From Salvator merianae (lineage: Eukaryota > Chordata > Lepidosauria > Squamata > Teiidae), in NCBI GenBank assembly GCA_003586115.2, contig QVOM02000126.1:60403433-60467432 (forward strand): a stretch of 64,000 nucleotides of DNA, read 5' to 3'. The notes below the pieces were generated by a model. The model worked only from the letters and a program-made list of their open reading frames with translations, did no database searches and was not told the DNA's origin. Both the position numbers and the translations under genes were made by a program. Below are positions 38,801 to 45,500 of this stretch, piece by piece. Each line of letters begins with the position of its first letter. Position 1 is the stretch's first letter.

Positions 38801-39526
38801 CCTTCGGTCCACCACCCCTGAAGAACTATACCAAAGAAAGGTGAGAGGGAAATGATCTTCTTTTGCCCCCAGATGAAGATTAAGTAAGATTTTAGGAGAG
38901 GTCTCTCTAGCAGGTGGGCAGATGAGGAGGGGACCAGCCAAGATTTTCCTGGCCACTCCTGCTGTTGGCTCAGAGGGGATTCTCCTGGACCTCCTTCCCT
39001 GGGGGAAAGGAGGGAGATGGCACTGCAGATTTGGCAGCCAAACTTTGCATAAGTCACTGCTGCCATGCCACTCCTCCAGCCGGACAAGGTAACTGAAGAG
39101 AAGCAGGAGTTGTCCAAAGAAAGCACCACTCTGTCTCTTTCTTCCACTGAAGCATACACCAACTGCCCAGGTATGGAAGTAAAACTGTATTCTTACCTAA
39201 CCCCTCCCAAATCGGCAGTGGCAGTGGTGATGATGGCAGCCCCACGTCTACAGAGGGATCCAGGTGGTCTCAGGCAGCCAGTTCCGGTGCTTGTGGCAGA
39301 AGGAGGAGCAGCTTGCCTTCCCTGCCCAGTCCTCCCTCTTCTTCCTCCTTGCCCTGCCCTGTTCCTTCACCATCACATTGATCAGCCCTCGGAGCTCCCA
39401 CAGTTGCCACTCCCACTGTAGTGATGACTCCCAAAGAGCAAGATCATGGAGAAGGAGGCCACCATCTCCTGGAAGCTGGAACATATGAAGCTGCACAGAT
39501 GCATATGAACTGGAAAAAAATAGATG

Positions 39527-39571
<45 letters not shown>

Positions 39572-42500
39572 TAAAAGGGAGAGCTGGCTGCTGCACAGAC
39601 AGTACTTATTTATTTATTTTCTAAAAAACTGAGCTTCCTTTCTTGGTATGTTCTGCGCTCAGCACAGCATGTCAGCAGAGCTGCCAGCAATGGGAAGGGA
39701 GAAGCATGGGAAGCCACCTTCCATCTCCATCTTCACAGCTGTGAATATTAAGTGGGAAGACAGTAACACCTGCTCTGCCCACATCAGTACCATCCCCAGT
39801 AATCATTTTTTATGGCCATACCTTTGGTTGAGAGTGGACTACTTATCAGTCCAAACTGAGACCTCCAATAGTCTAATGATCGAAGATCTGAATATTTGGG
39901 AAGAAAAGGCAGAGGTTCCATCTTTTATTTTGAAGGGTACAATTGAAGTGTCCCAGGGCTGCTCGCGGTGCTCAAAAAAAGTGGTAGTAGCCTAAATTAA
40001 CTTCACGTAACAATAATGCAATTTTCTAATGTTATTGGAAATTGCATATCATAAATCATGTGAGCCTTCCCAAGCAGGCTGTAGTAAATATAGCTGTTCA
40101 TCGGCACCAGCTAACAGGTGCCCACATACCTGCCAGTCTCCAGGCTTTCAGCCCTCTGCCACCATGGAAAGCAGCATTTGGCCACTGTAAAAGAGGCACA
40201 AATTACTCACACATGCACCCCCTAGCTCCAAGACAGTCAGGTTCTGGAACTGACAGGGAGCCTGACTTCTGGCCATCTTGATAAGAAGTCAAACGGACTG
40301 AGAGGTCTGCCCCAAAATCTTCTGACTCCAAAGCTACAATCCTTCCTCCTTGCTGGGCTGCATGGTTGCTAGGTTCCTCAATATGACAGGGAGAGGATGG
40401 CATGTTAGGGCCCCTCAACTACTGCCAGCAGAAGCAGCAGCAATAGTTGGAGCTGAGGTGGCAGTTGAAGTTTTTCCTGAGGCGGGATATGGCTCAGCTG
40501 TTATTATATGATGCTTGAGATGGCCTGGTTGGATGTCTACTGGGTTTGTTGGCCAGCATCAGTCCTAGCTGCTTTGCCAGCACTGTCACGAGCCACATCT
40601 CATCTGGTGCTGTTTCCCAATTGTGCTGGGACAAACAGGGCATGCTCAGCCCAGCTGCCAAATGTTTACTGACCTGCTTCTGCCATACTCCTCTCTGCAC
40701 CACTGCCTAAGTACTCTTGAGGGTCTCTTGGAGCGTGCGCAGACTACGGAGCTAGATCTAGTGGAACGGTTTCTGCAGCACTAAATTACAGTGGACGTGT
40801 GAGTGCCCTTCTCATATTCAGTGATGTCCTATTTTCACTCTCTCAAGCATCACACAGTCTATCACAAGTAGTAATTCTGCCCACCTAATCCAATTTGGAG
40901 ACCAATATTTCTGCAGGCATATTTTATTTGATGCAAATTGCCATTTCCTGAAGATAAAATTTTTGCTATCGTGAGCTCACATTTTTCCTCTGAGCATTTA
41001 CAGTACATTATATTGTACTTGGGGAGCAGGATTTTTTTTTCTAATTTTAAAATTGTACCTGTGTTGTCATGAGAGCTGTGTAAAATTTAGTACCATGTAC
41101 ATCTACTATAAATTGATTGCAAAGTATTCTGTTTCCTGTTAGGCATGTGTTAGATATTGTGAAATTTTGTTTGACAGTGGCAGTGATCTCACAGACTGGT
41201 CAGAAGATGCTGAAAAACCCTAAATCAGTGGGTTAGATTGAAAATGATGGATGAAGTTTTTCTTTTTGTAACAGTACTTGGCTTTCTTGTAATAGAACCC
41301 TTAACTTCTGAATGCTTTACTTTTAGATTGACAATGAAGAATATGGAGAAGCTTTGTCTTTAGCCCAAACGTATGACCTTGATTCTGACCTTGTATATCA
41401 GAGGCAGTGGAGGAAATCAGCTGTTAGCATTGCTTCCATTCAGGACTATCTGGTATGCGTTTGTGATGTTTATGCACTATCTTGATGGTCTGTGAAGCCA
41501 CCATTTTTCTTGTGGAAAAGCAGTTTAATATAATTCAAAAGGAATTGTGTCAATTTCTCTTTCCAGAATTTGCTTTTGTGTCCTGTATGGCTCAGCAAAT
41601 GTTTATAAAGTAAATAAATAAAATCATTAATATATGGGAGGGGCTGTAGCTCAGTGGTAGAGCAAACTGTGTGAAAAGCGGAAGATTGTAGGTTCAGTCC
41701 TTAGTCTCTCCCCAGATATAGGGAGAGGCCAACCATTTCTGAATACTTGCTAAGAAAACTGCAATAGGGGACACATGGAGGTACCCGTGTAGTCAACCAG
41801 GAGTCAGGCCAGACTTGTTTGTGTCCAACAACAGTAACAACAGCTTTTCTTTTGAGAACTTGATAGCTGCAAATGTAGCCACCTCTTCTTATTTTTATCA
41901 TTACAAATACCCTTTCAAGTAGATTCGGCTGAATGTTGTGGCTGAGAAAGGGATTTGAACCTTGAGCTGCCTAGTTCTAATCTGACAATCTAGCTACTAT
42001 GTTACAGTGGTTTCACCCTTGTTATCTATGAAAGTAATATATTAAAGACAAACGTAGTATGTACTAGAAGGGCCATAGGCCATATAGCTTTTAATGGTTG
42101 GAGATCCCGAGTAGAATTTCTGGTTTATTTTGATACATAAATTTCCTGTCTAAAATTCATGTTAGTCAATGCTAGTCACTGTAGATAATACTGAAGTAGA
42201 TGGATCTTTCTATGTATAAGGAAGCTGTATATGTGCTGAACTGCATGTCTGCATTACTATTACTGCACTTCCTAATGAACTGATTATGTCCTTCCCTCCC
42301 TTCCATTATCTGGGGTAGAGCAAAATTAATAAGCGTTCTTGGGTTCTTCACGAATGCTTGGAAAGAGTTCCTGAGAATGTGGATGCTGCTAAAGAGTTGC
42401 TGCAATATGGCTTAAAAGGGACAGACTTGGAGGCTCTCATAGCTATTGGCAAAGGAGAAGATGGCGGCAGGTTTGTAAGAGCAGGTTGCCATTTCTTTTT

Positions 42501-45500
42501 GCTTCTTTTGCTAACCTCATACACTGTTGTAGCAACTGTTGTTTTCAATGAATGATTCTGAAAACTTGAATTATAAAAGTATCTTGGAATCTGACAAAAT
42601 GTTGCAAGGCTTAATGAAATTCTATGTGAATCACAGTCTGATGATGCTGAAATTATAAGATGAGGCTTTGCTGAAATCACTACATCAGCCTGTTAAATTT
42701 AGTGTCCCATTCTCACCATGGTTTGTCACAGTGCGTGGAGAAAGTCCACAAGGAAGGGAATAAGCATAGCACTGTATTCTCCACTCACATTCCTTAGTGG
42801 CTGGTTTTTATTAATATTGTTTTTACTGAATGTTGTGACCCACTCTGGGACATTTGTGCGAAGGATGGGATGCAAATCTAATACATACATACATACATAC
42901 TGATGCTGGAGATTGTCCTTGATATACATCTGCCGTGATGATCAGCTATTTATAGCCTTGCCTTCATTAATTTCTTAAGGCCACCACTTTGGTAAAGAAT
43001 GCCAAAGTTTAATTATTTGCTGTTTAATGGGGTACTTCCGTAGAGGGACTCTCTCTCATATTGATCAGATTTGGGTTGAAGTGCCTTGATATTGCTTTGT
43101 CTCCTCTATTTTCTTTTGTGTATGTTAATGTATATTTTTATTACGGTCCAATGACCAGAGAATATAGCAATAAAAAGGAGGGTCAGAGTTTGCAATCTAT
43201 ATCATATAAGCAGTACAGGGTGATCAATATTAATTTCCAGTTTTAACCGTACTAAAATCAGGTTATACCACCAAATTAAGTCAGAGTCTTTTCCTTCACT
43301 GAAATGACACTAAACTGTGTATGAGAGGAGAGGTCCATATAAATTTGCCTTCCCATGCAATTTTCATATAATTATTATTTAAAAACTTCTGTCTGATTTA
43401 TTTATAAGTATCCTTCTAGCTGATTAAATCCAGTACTTTCCAATCTTGGGGGTGGGGTTGAGTTTAGAATGTGGTAGAAAACATGCATTGATGTGGACTT
43501 GCTTTTGCTCATGGCTCAACTTTAAGAAGTCCTGTTGGCACTTTTTGCTCCGGGGTAGGGAAGGCAGTGGGATAGGCTGAATATTTCAGAACTATAGTAT
43601 CTTGCGTTATCCAAGCTCCATTCAGACCAACTGGGGCTAGTAATACTTACTGCAAATTTTAGAGTTATGCCAAAGCAGTTTGAATTTGAACAGAACCACC
43701 CCAGGTTTGCAGGATCAGTTCGAACTCAAACCGAACCAATGGGGTTTAGTTGAACAAGTTCAATTTGAACCAGTTCCAGTGTGTTAGAATGTTGCCTTTT
43801 TAAAGGCTTGTTTTAATTGCATTTTTAGATGTAGAACCAAGTCAAATTGCTTTGAGTTTCAAATCAAGCTGTTTGGAAGAAGATAAACATGCCATACCCC
43901 TTGCAGTTTGCCAAGAAGCCCTCCTGCCTGTCCAAATTGTTTCAAACTAGTAGCAGTCCTAATTGCTTGGCTGGGGAGACTTTTCTTCCTGTAGCTATCT
44001 GGGAAGCAAATCAGGGCTTCTCAGCAAACTCTGTCCACTTAGGCAGGATGCCTATAAATCTGCAGGCAGTGCCTAGGCAGCTATTGCAGCCTGATGATTT
44101 GTCACTAATTGAAGCCTTTGTATTTCCTTTGGAGGCTTTATATTTTTTAGTTTGTTCTCAAAAGTTTGTTACAGTGTTACCTCGATGCTTATTTTCCTGT
44201 AGTTAGGAAGAGCTAGCAAGAGCCAGAAATGGGGTAAATGGCAGCAGCACAAATGAACATAACACATAAAAAGATATGAGGAGCCCTGCTGGATCAGGCC
44301 ACAGCCCATGATTCACCTGCTCTTGATTTGCTGTAAGTGGTCTTAAACATAGTAACATAAGAGGAGCCCTTCTTGTTCAGGCCAGAGCCCGTCTAGTCCA
44401 ACATCCTGTATCACACTTTTGGCCCAGCAATTGCTTATGGACGTTCTCAAGCAGAATATAAAGGCAAAACCTTCACCTGCTCTCCATTCCCTTCAAATGG
44501 CCTTGAGAGGCATTCTGCCTGTCTCTCCACCCTGGAAGCAGTACCTAGGCATGCATTCTAGTAGTCATTGATACATCTGTCCTCCATGAATTTGCCTATA
44601 AGAACATATGAGGAGGCCTGCTGGACTGGGCCATAACCCATCTAGTGCAGCATCCTGTCTCACCCAGTGGCCCACCAATTGCTTCTGGGCATTCTCAAGC
44701 AAAAGACAAAGGCAAAGCCTTCACCTGTTCTCAACTCCCTGCAAATTGCCTTTAGAAGCATCCTGTCTGTCTCTTTATGCATATTGCTACTTCAGGTGTT
44801 AACAAATGAAGACACGTCTAGTTGTTTAAAACCTGAAACATAAATCATTCTGTGACATGCAGAATATAAGTGACTGTGCATTCCTAATAAGGTGATGTAT
44901 GTTTTCTTTCTTTCTTTCTTTTTTTTTTTTTGGAGATTTTTCATGTTACTTTCAGTGTTCAGTAATTATCTAATCAAAGAAGTATTAAACATAATTTTTA
45001 TATGAAGAAAGCCTAAGAATTTTGGTTGGGTACTAGTTCAGTGAAAAAAAGGGAGAAAAATAAATTGAGATTGACAGATAGAAAACTCTTCAGGGGAAAA
45101 ACAAACAAAACACAAACCCTGTTTTTTGATCAAATAACCAGTTTCTCATTCATTGATTTTCATTCTTCTTGCAGGTTTATCTTGCCTGGTGATGTGGACA
45201 TTGATGAACTGCTTTATGAAGAGTTTTTAACTCCTGAGGAAGAAGCAGAGAATAGGAAGGAGCGAGAAGCCATGAAACGTCAAGAACTTCTTCAATCAGT
45301 AAACTTCTTCAAGTAAGTGAAGTACTAGGCTCAGGATCCTCTTATATTACTAGTTTTCAAAGCATATGAATGGAGTATTTTTAATGTATTTCACCTCTAA
45401 TTGGATTATGGTATCAATTTTTAAGTGGCAAAGTTCAACTTCCTGCTAGGGCTTATGTTACTGAGCTCTAATTGTGGGAAGTAAACAGATCCAGCACTGC

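Larger units (their letters stand above)
42471..45174. other. Intron E13-E14 (about 2.7 kb)
   Basis: Contains a short SINE/LINE-like tail ending in (ATAC)n (42790-42900), a LINE tail with TTATTACGGTC (about 43130-43165), a TTTGAA/TTCAAA-rich repeat (43670-43830) and a cluster of CR1 3' ends (44250-44790). Confidence 0.75.

Noticed and set aside
39065..39421. 118-codon + strand frame after E11
   Set aside because: It lies in the E11-E12 intron, does not join either exon in phase with a splice site, and has low-complexity Pro/Leu/Ala composition.
41641..41712. Possible tRNA gene (A and B boxes)
   Set aside because: Stems do not pair into a cloverleaf and the sequence continues into a SINE body also seen at 22400.
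42475..42479. Alternative donor GTAAG for exon E13
   Set aside because: Using it adds 4 nt and breaks the frame with E14, so the GT at 42471 was chosen for the model.
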